From: Methanomassiliicoccales archaeon | GTDB lineage: Archaea; Thermoplasmatota; Thermoplasmata; Methanomassiliicoccales; JACIVX01 | Reading direction: 5' to 3' | NCBI GenBank assembly: GCA_028682925.1 | Contig: JAJRAG010000149.1 | Coordinates: forward strand, 1-12,344 | DNA: 12,344 bases | In this document: piece after piece, positions 5,218 through 12,340 of the stretch | Numbering within the stretch: the stretch's first letter is position 1 | How the letters are laid out: each line of letters begins with the position of its first letter | Program-made: the position numbers and the translations under genes | Notes under the pieces: model-generated | Told to the model about the DNA's origin: nothing | Databases searched by the model: none | Seen by the model: the letters and a program-made list of their open reading frames with translations, nothing else

Positions 5218-5737
5218 CTACATCGGTCTGACCAAGATCAGAGTCGTCTTCCACATACACTCTATCTGTACTTGATCCCTGCCAATATTCTCTAGCCATG
5301 AACGAATGACGTGACGCCCTTCAGCCAGAGCACGAGCTTCGGCGTCTCCTATATCTTCTCTTCAGAGGCTCCGACTCTCCTCGCCTTGTCTAGAACTCTC
5401 AGGGCCTTCGATCTACTTCATCTCATGGAATGACTCTCCGAGATTCTCAGGCTAGAGCGGAGAACCACAAAAGGTCTCTCTAAAACCAGAGTAGTCCGGC
5501 AGATCGTTTCGGAGCAGCTCATTCGCGATCTTGAGTCTGAGTCCGGAGATCATCTTTTCGAAATCCTCCTTCCTCGCGATCGCTCAATCCTATCATCGTT
5601 ATCAGTACCTTCATACTGTTTTCCAGCATCGAGCCGATTTGTGGGCCATCTGTCTGAGACCCATAGTCTGCTTGCCACAATCGATGGACCTGAGAGTAGT
5701 TCTTTCTTTCGCGCTCTTCGGAAAGATAATGAACGGT
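5218..5737 (-). pseudogene. Frameshifted pseudogene downstream of the HprK-like kinase gene
   Basis: Starting right behind the kinase stop codon, the minus strand holds protein-like sequence broken into several frames. Frame one (5737 to about 5570) includes EERERKNYSQVHRLWQADYG, then QTDGPQIGSMLENSMKVLI and TMIGLSDREE. Frame two then gives FEKMISGLRLKIANELLRND and LPDYSGFRETF before a TAG at 5452-5454. A short piece in a third frame reads SKALRVLDKARRVGASEEKI. The second frame resumes with GDAEARALAEGRHVIRSWLE and NIGRDQVQIECMWKTTLILV, ending at TAG 5218-5220. Several shifts plus in-frame stops (5452, about 5413 and 5368) indicate decay rather than one sequencing error. No ATG is near the beginning, so the N-terminus may also be lost. 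The family is not recognised. Confidence 0.6.
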
Positions 5738-6676
5738 CTATTCCCTTATGATGTCCCTTATTGCCTCTTGTGACTCCTGCGGTGTCTGGACCGTGTTCAC
5801 CATGTGCACCGTCGAGTTCTCAAGCAGTCTCCTGTAGAAGCTCTTCCGAATGTCCATCTTCCTTTCGTCTCTGACGAGCTGGTGGGGGTTGCAGAAATCG
5901 TGCGCCATCAGGTAGGCAAGGCCCTCTTCCGGGGTGAGTCGCCTTACGATCGTATTGTCGCTGTTGTCTCGTTTGAGCATGATGACATGATAGATCGTCG
6001 TCATCGGGATCACCCCTCCTTCGCCGACGATCCAGCGCACATTCACTATCGCTCGACCCTTGTTGTCGAACTGCGCCTTGTCGATCAGCTTCCTATACTC
6101 CGTCCAAATATCCGCGATGTCTCCCTCGGTGTAGCAGTTCTTCTCCGACCCGAAGGCGAGTGGACGTTTGTCGGAAAGCCTGACGAAGTACCAGTCATCC
6201 GTGACCAGCCTTGCTTCTTTCATTCTCAGTAGACCCCAGGCATGTGTCGTCTTCCCGGTCCTCGAAGGTGCGATGATCGATACACCCTTCCCCATGACGT
6301 CGATTGCCGCTCCATGGACGTGATAAATCCTGTGTTCGTCCTCCAGTACATCTCCCGTCACAGCGAGTGCAAGGCTCTTTATCCAACCGTAATAGTCGAA
6401 ATTATACAGGAAAGCCGTCTTCGTCATCGGGTCATACTTCACCTTCAGTCCCTCGCTCGGCTCCGTTAGAACGACAATCCTTCCGTGGGACCGGATGTTC
6501 TCTCCCATCGTGTAGAAATTGTCGCTCCACCTCTCCGCGACGTACTGCTGGTCGGTCAGCAATTTTATGCAACAACCGTAGATCTCCGCTTTCTTCGTGT
6601 ACAGGAACCGATCCTGATACTTATCGAACAGCTCATCCTTCTCAGCAGGAGAGATCAGCTCCACTTCGTATACCAT
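5738..6676 (-). CDS. HprK-like (PEPCK-fold) P-loop kinase
   Basis: A 312-residue protein related to the C-terminal domain of HPr kinase/phosphorylase. HVHGAAIDVMGKGV (about 119-132) is the strand-turn segment that precedes the P-loop. IIAPSRTGKTTHAW has the Walker A at 136-144, with Ala in place of the usual first Gly. VTDDWYFV (158-165) supplies the acidic pair expected to bind metal. The N-terminal 110 residues are alpha/beta and not recognised. Related archaeal and bacterial proteins are of unknown substrate, and nothing here suggests a PTS sugar system. The ATG at 6676 is the only good start; a weak box A (TTTCAATATG) lies about 35-45 nt upstream. It follows hom by 59 bp on the same strand. 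The gene behind it is a pseudogene, which might be a lost partner. Confidence 0.75.
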   Translation of the reverse strand: MVYEVELISPAEKDELFDKYQDRFLYTKKAEIYGCCIKLLTDQQYVAERWSDNFYTMGENIRSHGRIVVLTEPSEGLKVKYDPMTKTAFLYNFDYYGWIKSLALAVTGDVLEDEHRIYHVHGAAIDVMGKGVSIIAPSRTGKTTHAWGLLRMKEARLVTDDWYFVRLSDKRPLAFGSEKNCYTEGDIADIWTEYRKLIDKAQFDNKGRAIVNVRWIVGEGGVIPMTTIYHVIMLKRDNSDNTIVRRLTPEEGLAYLMAHDFCNPHQLVRDERKMDIRKSFYRRLLENSTVHMVNTVQTPQESQEAIRDIIRE

Positions 6677-6735
6677 TTCACTCGCCTCGACATTGGATTA
6701 GTGGCTCTACATATTGAAACATTCGGAATTCACCA

Positions 6736-7758
6736 TTATCGCCGGATCACTCTAGATTTCTTGTTTTCATTGAGCAACGCGACAAGATCGCTCAGGATCG
6801 CACTCGCTGTCTCGTACTTTCCCGCTCCCTTCCCGGCGACGGTGATTTCCCCGGCGAGATCTGTATGGATCTGTACGATGTTCCTCGTGCCGCCAATGCT
6901 GAGGGGATGTCCGATACGGACCAGGCGAGGCGCAACCTCCAACCTTTTCGGTGATATCTCGCCGATCAGCCTGATGACCTTCTTCTCTTCCTCTGCGAGG
7001 GATATAGCATCTTCAGTCACGCCTCTGATGCCCGTCTTCTTTACGTCTGAGTATTTCTTATCGAGTCCGAAGATCGCGTTTGCAAGGATTGCGACCTTGC
7101 AGGCGCTATCATCACCATCGATGTCGTAAGAAGGGTCCTTTTCAGCGATGCCCATATCTTGAGCTTCCCTCAACGCCTGAGCGAACGGCAGTCCTTCCTC
7201 CATCATCCTATCCAGGATGAAATTGCAGGTCCCGTTCAGTATCCCGCGTATGGAAAGTATCTTCTCGCCCCTGAGCAGCTCTCTCGAGAGGTTGATGATC
7301 GGCATGGCCCCGCCGACTGTAGCCTCGAACCTCAACTGGACGTTGTTTTTTCTCGCCGCGTCTGAAAGCTCTCTGAATCTAAGTGCGAGAGGACCTTTGT
7401 TAGATGTGATGACGTTCTTTCCGGATTTGAGAGCCGTGGCAATGTTCGTGAACCCAGGCTCTCCTGATACGATGTTTGTTGGGGTGACCTCGATCAGAGT
7501 GTCATATTCCAGAGCCCCCAGTATCCTCCAGGCGTCCCCATCGTACCTTCTCTTTCCTACCTTGTTCTTCGAGGCCTTTCGCTTGATTAACGCGGAAGGG
7601 TCCAGACCAGTCTTATTGGTCTCATAAGAGGATGAGTCGAAGACGCCGACGATGCGTGTCTTCTTCCTGAAAGCGTCGTGCAGGAATTCTCTCTTCTGCT
7701 GTATGACCTCTGCCACTCCCTGACCGACTACCCCGAATCCCACTATCACAAGGTCCAT
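6736..7758 (-). CDS. hom: Homoserine dehydrogenase
   Basis: A 340-residue homoserine dehydrogenase that reduces aspartate semialdehyde to homoserine with NAD(P)H, the branch point to threonine, methionine and isoleucine. The Rossmann motif GFGVVGQG is at 7-14. SNKGPLAL carries the conserved Lys K121. FEATVGGAMPI (144-154) and ILNGTCNFIL (173-182) are family signatures, and AEKDPSYDIDGDDSACK (205-221) holds the substrate-binding acidic residues and a conserved Lys. It ends about 340 without the C-terminal ACT domain of long bacterial enzymes. That role appears to be filled by the gene immediately upstream, whose stop codon is 3 nt before this ATG, so the two are cotranscribed and probably translationally coupled. 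Confidence 0.95.
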   Translation of the reverse strand: MDLVIVGFGVVGQGVAEVIQQKREFLHDAFRKKTRIVGVFDSSSYETNKTGLDPSALIKRKASKNKVGKRRYDGDAWRILGALEYDTLIEVTPTNIVSGEPGFTNIATALKSGKNVITSNKGPLALRFRELSDAARKNNVQLRFEATVGGAMPIINLSRELLRGEKILSIRGILNGTCNFILDRMMEEGLPFAQALREAQDMGIAEKDPSYDIDGDDSACKVAILANAIFGLDKKYSDVKKTGIRGVTEDAISLAEEEKKVIRLIGEISPKRLEVAPRLVRIGHPLSIGGTRNIVQIHTDLAGEITVAGKGAGKYETASAILSDLVALLNENKKSRVIRR

Positions 7759-7761
7759 GCA

Positions 7762-8259
7762 TCAGTCCCCCAAACCCCGGACGAGCAGGAATCCTCCATC
7801 CGCCGCCCTTTCCTCCAGCAATCGTTCCACTCTCTCCACAGCCTCTTTCTTCCTCACCTTGCCGAAGACGATTGCAGCCTTACCATCGGATGCGGCAGAG
7901 ACCGAATATCGAACGTCGACGGACTCCATGTCCTCCATCGCCTCGATCTCCTCCATGATATTGTTCAATTCCTGTGATGAGATATCTCCTACCAGAAGAC
8001 ACTCGATTGGGAACGTTTCGTAGAGCGAGCCCATCCTCGCGACGTCGATGTCCCTCTCCTTCCACGTATCGAGTATGCGCTGAAGCATCCTATCGGACCT
8101 TACCTCGAAGGTGACGTTCACGGTGATGTGCCCGCCAATCACGACATCCCTGTGGTGTACCACGCCAACGATGTTGCCGTCGTTCGTGGATATGGGTTCG
8201 AGCGCGAAGACCAGCTGTCCCGGCACGTCCTTCAATCGCAGGTCGGCATTCACTTTCAA
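7762..8259 (-). CDS. ACT-domain protein, putative regulator of homoserine dehydrogenase (COG2061)
   Basis: A 165-residue protein of the archaeal COG2061 type. The N-terminal ACT domain contains LRLKDVPGQLVFALEPISTN followed by DGNIVGVVHH, the usual ligand-binding ACT turn (DxPGxL, GGNI). A second alpha/beta half (about 90-165) resembles another ACT-like repeat. COG2061 proteins are annotated as allosteric regulators of homoserine dehydrogenase, and the 3-nt gap to hom supports that here. The start is TTG at 8259: GGAGGA (8267-8272) sits 7 nt upstream, and a TGA blocks the frame at about 8305. GTG at 8253 is less well spaced. A box A (8308-8322) predicts a leader of about 30 nt. Confidence 0.88.
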   Translation of the reverse strand: MKVNADLRLKDVPGQLVFALEPISTNDGNIVGVVHHRDVVIGGHITVNVTFEVRSDRMLQRILDTWKERDIDVARMGSLYETFPIECLLVGDISSQELNNIMEEIEAMEDMESVDVRYSVSAASDGKAAIVFGKVRKKEAVERVERLLEERAADGGFLLVRGLGD

Positions 8260-8266
8260 ATCGAAT

Positions 8267-8272
8267 TCCTCC
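8267..8272 (-). promoter_or_regulatory. SD deciding the TTG start of the ACT-domain gene
   Basis: GGAGGA on the minus strand lies 7 nt before TTG 8257-8259 and 13 nt before the alternative GTG, favouring TTG. Confidence 0.65.
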
Positions 8273-8307
8273 AGCTTTGCGTATCTCTCTTCTCTCGATA
8301 TTCATCC

Positions 8308-8322
8308 TTGATAATAAATAGC
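8308..8322. promoter_or_regulatory. Shared AT-rich promoter of the ACT-hom unit and the RNase J gene
   Basis: ttgataataaatagc reads as box A on the minus strand (CTATTTATTATC) about 50 nt before the ACT-domain start. On the plus strand it, or tgatatacc at 8340-8348, could drive the RNase J gene. The two starts are only 128 bp apart, so regulation may be shared. Confidence 0.5.
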
Positions 8323-8387
8323 ATTCGCATCGATTATTCTGATATACCCGGACATTCTTCTTTTGTACGAGCAGGTGCGGGAAGGAT

Positions 8388-9761
8388 TTGACATCGATCA
8401 CTTTTCATGGCGGGGTCGGAGAGGTCGGCGGGAACAAATTCCTTGTGGAATCGAAGAAGACCTCGATATTCTTGGATTTCGGGAAGAACTATGCCAGGGA
8501 GAAGAGGTTCTTCGAAGAGCCATTCCTGAGACCCAAGGACGAGGAGCATCTTCTCTCGCTGGGAATAATTCCGAATGTTCCAGGTATCTACAAGGGGGAC
8601 GAGAAGGAGCAGGGAATCGACGGAATAGTCCTCTCGCATGCCCACACCGACCATGGCGATTCGATAAGGTATCTCAACGACCAACTGCCAGTGTACTGTG
8701 GTAGCGTGACGAAGCAGATCATCCTCGCAAGGGAGTTCTCCGGATTGTCTCAGGGCGACTATTCCATAGGGAAGTGCCTGAAGGTCAAGGGACAGAACCT
8801 CTATGAAAGGAGGTGTTTGAAGGACTTTCACGATATCCAGAGCGGTGAGATGCAATCGATAGGTGATCTCAAGGTAGTACAGCATTGCGTAGATCATTCA
8901 ACCCCCGGAGCTTGCGGGACGATACTCGAAACACCTGATTCGACGATCGCATATACCGGCGATATTCGGATGCATGGGCGACGTCAGCGCCTGACCGATG
9001 GCTTCGTCAAAGCCGCGAAGAAGTCAAAACCGGACGTTCTCCTCATAGAGGGCACGAACATGTTGGAGGGGAGAATGAACGACGAGGACGATGTTCAATT
9101 CAAAGCGATCGACGTGGTGAACCGAACAAAGGGTCTGGTCATGACGGGATTCTCGAACGCTGACCTAGACAGAGCCCGGACTTTCTACGAGGTGGCGAAA
9201 GCGACCGGCAGAACTCTCGTTCTCTCAGCGAAGCAGGCCTACATTCTACATTCCCTCAGAGAGTTCAAAGACCAGGACTTCCTTTCTCTCGAGAACGACG
9301 ACGTTGCGATATTCCTTAAGAGCAAGAAGAGGCGCAGTCCGTTCGAGTTGGAGCTCGAGTCAGAGAGCGGATATGACATAATGGAAGCTGATGACGTCAG
9401 AGGGAGGCAGAAGGAGATCCTGATGGCGTTCACTCTCTACGACATGAACGAGACCTTCGAGATCAAACCCATGGTGGGAAGTTCATACATATTGTCTTCG
9501 AGCGAACCATTTGATGAGGAGATGGAGATCAGCTACGATAAGCTATGCAACTGGTTGCAGCACTTGGCCATGCCTTTGTATCAGATACATGCCTCAGGTC
9601 ATGCCAGACCTTATGAGCTAAAGGAGATCATAGCGGAGATATCCCCCGAGATCGTCATCCCGATACACACATCCTACCCGGACCTCTACGCGGACTACAT
9701 CTCCGATCTGGATGTGAAGGTCCACTTGCCAAAGGATGGTGCGACCTTCCAGATATCATAG
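8388..9761 (+). CDS. RNase J-type metallo-beta-lactamase nuclease
   Basis: A 457-residue beta-CASP metallo-beta-lactamase protein. TFHGGVGEVGGNKFLVES at the N-terminus and FLDFG (28-32) are typical of archaeal RNase J. The zinc motif 2 SHAHTDHGDS has H84, H86, D88 and H89. VDHSTPGACG gives motif 3 (H170) and AYTGDIRMHG motif 4 (D192). The beta-CASP motifs follow, with HASGHA at 401-406 and IPIHTSYP at 424-431. The family degrades RNA 5' to 3', preferring 5' monophosphate ends, in the cytoplasm. The start is TTG at 8388; there is no upstream in-frame ATG, and GGGAAGGA lies almost against the start codon, closer than normal SD spacing, so initiation is uncertain. A DNA-active family member is a less likely alternative. 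Confidence 0.88.
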   Translation: MTSITFHGGVGEVGGNKFLVESKKTSIFLDFGKNYAREKRFFEEPFLRPKDEEHLLSLGIIPNVPGIYKGDEKEQGIDGIVLSHAHTDHGDSIRYLNDQLPVYCGSVTKQIILAREFSGLSQGDYSIGKCLKVKGQNLYERRCLKDFHDIQSGEMQSIGDLKVVQHCVDHSTPGACGTILETPDSTIAYTGDIRMHGRRQRLTDGFVKAAKKSKPDVLLIEGTNMLEGRMNDEDDVQFKAIDVVNRTKGLVMTGFSNADLDRARTFYEVAKATGRTLVLSAKQAYILHSLREFKDQDFLSLENDDVAIFLKSKKRRSPFELELESESGYDIMEADDVRGRQKEILMAFTLYDMNETFEIKPMVGSSYILSSSEPFDEEMEISYDKLCNWLQHLAMPLYQIHASGHARPYELKEIIAEISPEIVIPIHTSYPDLYADYISDLDVKVHLPKDGATFQIS

Positions 9762-9784
9762 TCTCACATCTAAGAAGCTATGAG

Positions 9785-9887
9785 CGCCGAGGGGGAGATT
9801 CGAACTCCCGAAGCGCTGAGCGCCACGAGCTAGCTGTCCCAAACAAGGGTTCCAGGCTCGCGCCTTACCAGGCTGGGCCACCTCGGC
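9785..9887 (-). tRNA. tRNA-Ser(GGA) with an 18-nt intron
   Basis: On the minus strand, the acceptor GCCGAGG pairs with CCUCGGC, followed by G73; CCA is not encoded. The D-arm contains GCC/GGC and CCUGGUAA. The anticodon stem is CGAGC/GCUCG with mature loop CUGGAAA (anticodon GGA). The long variable arm with a GCGC/GCGC stem is diagnostic of tRNA-Ser. The T-arm is GGGAG-UUCGAAU-CUCCC. Removing the intron leaves 85 nt, normal for this class. A box A (reverse strand AGATTTAAGTT, 9916-9926) lies about 34 nt upstream. It converges with the RNase J gene, 23 bp away. Confidence 0.93.
9832..9849 (-). other. 37/38 intron of tRNA-Ser
   Basis: An 18-nt intron, CCCUUGUUUGGGACAGCU. The central BHB helix is CUGG with ACAG (three pairs plus a G-A mismatch). 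The bulges are AAC and CUA, and the inner helix has only two or three C-G pairs around a U-rich loop. It is a short, relaxed version of the motif. Confidence 0.8.
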
Positions 9888-9941
9888 ACGCCGGGGGCTC
9901 CCTACCGCTTTGATGAACTTAAATCTTCCCTCGTCCCAGCA

Positions 9942-10760
9942 TCACTTCTCAACGCTGTTCTTTGCCATTTCAACAGTGATTGGCACGCGGGTCAGGGTGT
10001 CGGCGACCGTCGGTCTGAATCTTCGAGCGACCTCGAGCTGCGATGCATCTGTTTCAATGACCGTTATCTCTTCCTCGTAGTATTTGTTCTTGACGAGGAC
10101 GTCGCCTCTCGGCCCAACCGCCATGCTCCCGCCGAAGTAGACCTGATTGAGCTGTGTCCCGACCTGGTTCACATATATCGTGTAGATCGTGTTCTCGATC
10201 GCCCTGGCGGGAACGAGCGCTTCGAAGAAGGTTCTTGATGTCGAGGGAGAGGCCGATATACAGACAACGGTCTCAGCTCCGTTCAGTGCGTACGACTTAG
10301 TGATCTCTGGAAAGAAGATGTCGAAACAGACCACGGCTCCGACCTTGATGCCGTCAACTTCAAACATCACTGGCCCCTTGCCCGGTCCGAAATAGAGTTC
10401 CTCTTCGAAAGGGCCAAAGTTGGCAAGGAAAAGCTTGTCGTACCGTCGGACATCTCCATCCGGAGAGACGCAGACCGCGCTGTTCCTCAGGATACCGGGG
10501 ATTTGATCGTCCTCGACTGGCATGCCGAATATGATGCTGCAGCCTCTTTCCTTCGCCATCCTCGCGACCCTCTTCACGCTCTTCCCGTCCGTTCTTTCGG
10601 CCAGGGGATAGAAGAGGTCCCTGCACATGTACCCAGTCAGATAGGTCTCCGAGAAAACGTAGAGGTCTGCGTCGACCTTCTTGAGTGCCTTCTGCATGCG
10701 CTTGAGATTCTCCTCTTTGTCACCCAGTGCACACCATACCTGCGCGAGAGCGATCCTCAT
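9942..10760 (-). CDS. Nitrilase-superfamily amidohydrolase, possible glutaminase partner of NadE
   Basis: A 272-residue carbon-nitrogen hydrolase. The Glu-Lys-Cys triad is complete: E38 in VFSETYLTGY, K109 in YDKLFLANFGPFEE and C145 in VVCFDIFFPE. Conserved E120 follows the lysine, and the family segment AIENTIYTIYVNQVG is present. Such enzymes hydrolyse amides or nitriles through a cysteine thioester. The same fold forms the N-terminal glutaminase domain of long glutamine-dependent NAD synthetases. This gene diverges from a short NadE gene that lacks that domain, across 100 bp, so a split enzyme is plausible but unproved. An omega-amidase or N-carbamoyl amidohydrolase role is possible too. 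The ATG at 10760 fits the family start (MRIALAQ). A possible box A (AACTTATCG) lies near 10787-10795. Confidence 0.87.
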   Translation of the reverse strand: MRIALAQVWCALGDKEENLKRMQKALKKVDADLYVFSETYLTGYMCRDLFYPLAERTDGKSVKRVARMAKERGCSIIFGMPVEDDQIPGILRNSAVCVSPDGDVRRYDKLFLANFGPFEEELYFGPGKGPVMFEVDGIKVGAVVCFDIFFPEITKSYALNGAETVVCISASPSTSRTFFEALVPARAIENTIYTIYVNQVGTQLNQVYFGGSMAVGPRGDVLVKNKYYEEEITVIETDASQLEVARRFRPTVADTLTRVPITVEMAKNSVEK

Positions 10761-10807
10761 GTCATCTCTCCAGGGAATCTAGCTCGCCCGATAAGTTACT
10801 TTTGGAT

Positions 10808-10818
10808 GCGATATTTAA
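10808..10818 (+). promoter_or_regulatory. Box A of nadE
   Basis: gatatttaacg lies about 48 nt before the nadE ATG, predicting a leader of about 20 nt that contains GGGGGA at 10853-10858. The 100-bp region also holds the promoter of the divergent amidohydrolase. Confidence 0.45.
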
Positions 10819-10860
10819 CGAAAAAACACATAAGAGAGCACAGTTGCATATGGGGGAATC

Positions 10861-11661
10861 ATGCGCCCTCGTCTGAAGGAGCACTCCGACCTGATAATCA
10901 AGGACTTCATTCGTCAGAAGATCGACGAGAGCGGTGCCAGTGGGGTCGTGATCGGTCTCAGTGGAGGGGTCGACTCGGCGGTCGTTTCGAAACTGTGCGC
11001 CGATTCCATCGGTCCAGAGAAGGTGCTGAACGTCTTCATGCCATCGCGTGCCTCTACCAGAGAGGACCACAAAGATGCGGAGAAATTCTCAAGAAAGTTC
11101 GGAATGGAGTTCAAGGTCGTCTCGATAGTACCGGTGGTCGAAGCCTACCAGAGCATACTGCCATCCCCGGAACGGAAGGAAACGCTTGGCAATGTGATGA
11201 CGAGGTCAAGGATGATCGTTCTTTTCCACCAGGCGAAGCTAATGAACAGAATCGTCATGGGCACGAGCAACAAGAGCGAGCTTCTGATGGGATATTTCAC
11301 GAAGTTCGGGGATGGAGGGGCGGATTTCTATCCGATCGGGGACCTCTATAAGACGGAGGTCAAAGAGCTGGCAAAGAAGATAGGCATTCCTGAGAATCTG
11401 ATCGAGAAGGTGCCGACGGCGGGATTGTGGGTAGGGCAGACCGACGAGGGCGAGATGGGGATATCGTACGAGAACTTGGATGTCATCCTGATGGGTATCG
11501 AGCTTGGTCTCACCAGCGAGGAGATCGTCAGTAAGACCGGTCTTGACCCAAAGCTCGTCGACTTGGTCTGGAACAAACATCGCACCAGCGTCCACAAACG
11601 CAAAATGCCTCTTGCACCGAAGATCGGGATCAGAACGTTAGGATTGGACTGGAGAGAGTGA
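10861..11661 (+). CDS. nadE: NAD synthetase
   Basis: A 266-residue NadE that amidates nicotinate adenine dinucleotide to NAD with ATP, the last step of NAD synthesis. The PP-loop SGGVDS at 34-39 binds ATP pyrophosphate. GTSNKSE (134-140) and TKFGDGGADFYPIGDLYKTE (147-166) are family signatures. PTAGLWVGQTDE (185-196) is the mobile loop that closes over the substrate. The length is that of the ammonia-dependent single-domain type, with no N-terminal glutaminase domain. The ATG at 10861 has GGGGGA close upstream. The neighbouring divergent nitrilase-type gene could supply ammonia from glutamine. Its 3' end overlaps the convergent membrane-protein gene by 24 bp. Confidence 0.95.
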   Translation: MRPRLKEHSDLIIKDFIRQKIDESGASGVVIGLSGGVDSAVVSKLCADSIGPEKVLNVFMPSRASTREDHKDAEKFSRKFGMEFKVVSIVPVVEAYQSILPSPERKETLGNVMTRSRMIVLFHQAKLMNRIVMGTSNKSELLMGYFTKFGDGGADFYPIGDLYKTEVKELAKKIGIPENLIEKVPTAGLWVGQTDEGEMGISYENLDVILMGIELGLTSEEIVSKTGLDPKLVDLVWNKHRTSVHKRKMPLAPKIGIRTLGLDWRE

Positions 11662-12150
11662 AGTCCTGATCTCCTCTATCGCTCTCAGGAACCTTCCGGA
11701 CTCAAGCACATCGAACACTATCTTGTCCGCCTTTTTTCCAAGAGCCCAACCGAACCGCTGTTTTTCCTTGAGCTCAAGCATGATCAGGTCGTATCTCTTC
11801 GAGGTGACGAAGAGAGTCGATTGAAATAGGCGGAAGAATACGCCAGTCCTCAGCGGTCCTCTTTCGACCATCTCGATCCTCTTGATATTCTTGATTGGAA
11901 TATCGGCCTTGAAGTACCATCCCTGTCTCAGCACTATCTTGTCACCGAGGATTTCATGTTCCGTAAGAAGGGGAGAGACTCCGAGCACGAAGAGAACGAC
12001 CGCGACCACGAGAACGCCAGCAATAATGGATAATGTGTCTAGACTGGCGGTGAAAGCCAGGAGTGCGATTATTATGATCGCTGACATTGAAATGATGATG
12101 AAGTCCATCGAGAACGATTTTCTGCTGTATGCGTAACTCTTCACGAACAT
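11638..12150 (-). CDS. Membrane protein with PH-like domain
   Basis: A 170-residue protein. Two hydrophobic helices (about residues 15-36 and 40-62, the second IIAGVLVVAVVLFVLGVSPLL) form a hairpin in the membrane. They are followed by a soluble half with the strand pattern of the bacterial PH (bPH) type: EILGDKIVLRQGWYFKADIP, then IKNIKRIEMVERG, LFVTSKRYDLIMLELKE, and a final helix DVLESGRFLRAIEEI. The IPIKNIKRIE segment after a two-helix start is typical of small membrane-bound PH-domain proteins, whose role is generally unknown. ATGs at 12150 and 12108 (MDFIIISMS) are possible starts; the longer one adds a basic tail suited to an inside N-terminus. It is convergent with nadE, with a 24-bp overlap. 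Confidence 0.7.
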   Translation of the reverse strand: MFVKSYAYSRKSFSMDFIIISMSAIIIIALLAFTASLDTLSIIAGVLVVAVVLFVLGVSPLLTEHEILGDKIVLRQGWYFKADIPIKNIKRIEMVERGPLRTGVFFRLFQSTLFVTSKRYDLIMLELKEKQRFGWALGKKADKIVFDVLESGRFLRAIEEIRTSLSPVQS

Positions 12151-12230
12151 CTTGCATGACCGATGAGATTCAAGTAGAATATCCTTTTTCTCCTATCCAT
12201 GTGAATCAGGAAGGATTTCCATACTGCAAA

Positions 12231-12241
12231 AACTTTAATAA
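12231..12241 (+). promoter_or_regulatory. Box A of tRNA-Glu
   Basis: aactttaataa lies about 29 nt before the first base of tRNA-Glu, the expected box A distance. Confidence 0.6.
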
Positions 12242-12265
12242 AGACCATCTTATTGCTGCAAGAAG

Positions 12266-12340
12266 GCTCCCGTAGTGTAGTCCGGTCAATCATATTGGCC
12301 TCTCGAGCCAATGACTCGGGTTCAAATCCCGACGGGAGCA
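12266..12340 (+). tRNA. tRNA-Glu(CUC)
   Basis: The acceptor GCUCCCG pairs with CGGGAGC (12333-12339), followed by A73 at 12340; CCA is not encoded. The anticodon stem is UUGGC/GCCAA with loop CUCUCGA, anticodon CUC reading GAG. The T-arm is UCGGG-UUCAAAU-CCCGA. At 75 nt it has no intron, unlike the other three tRNAs here. Confidence 0.95.

Noticed and set aside
5531..5773. 80-codon plus-strand frame
   Set aside because: It is antisense to the pseudogene and to the kinase 3' end, has no promoter or SD, and its composition is that of a shadow.
8334..8897. 187-codon minus-strand frame
   Set aside because: It lies antisense within the RNase J gene, whose metal motifs are all present in the plus frame.
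10503..11351. 282-codon plus-strand frame across the nitrilase and nadE
   Set aside because: It crosses two well-supported genes and shows no family motif; long shadow frames are expected at this base composition.
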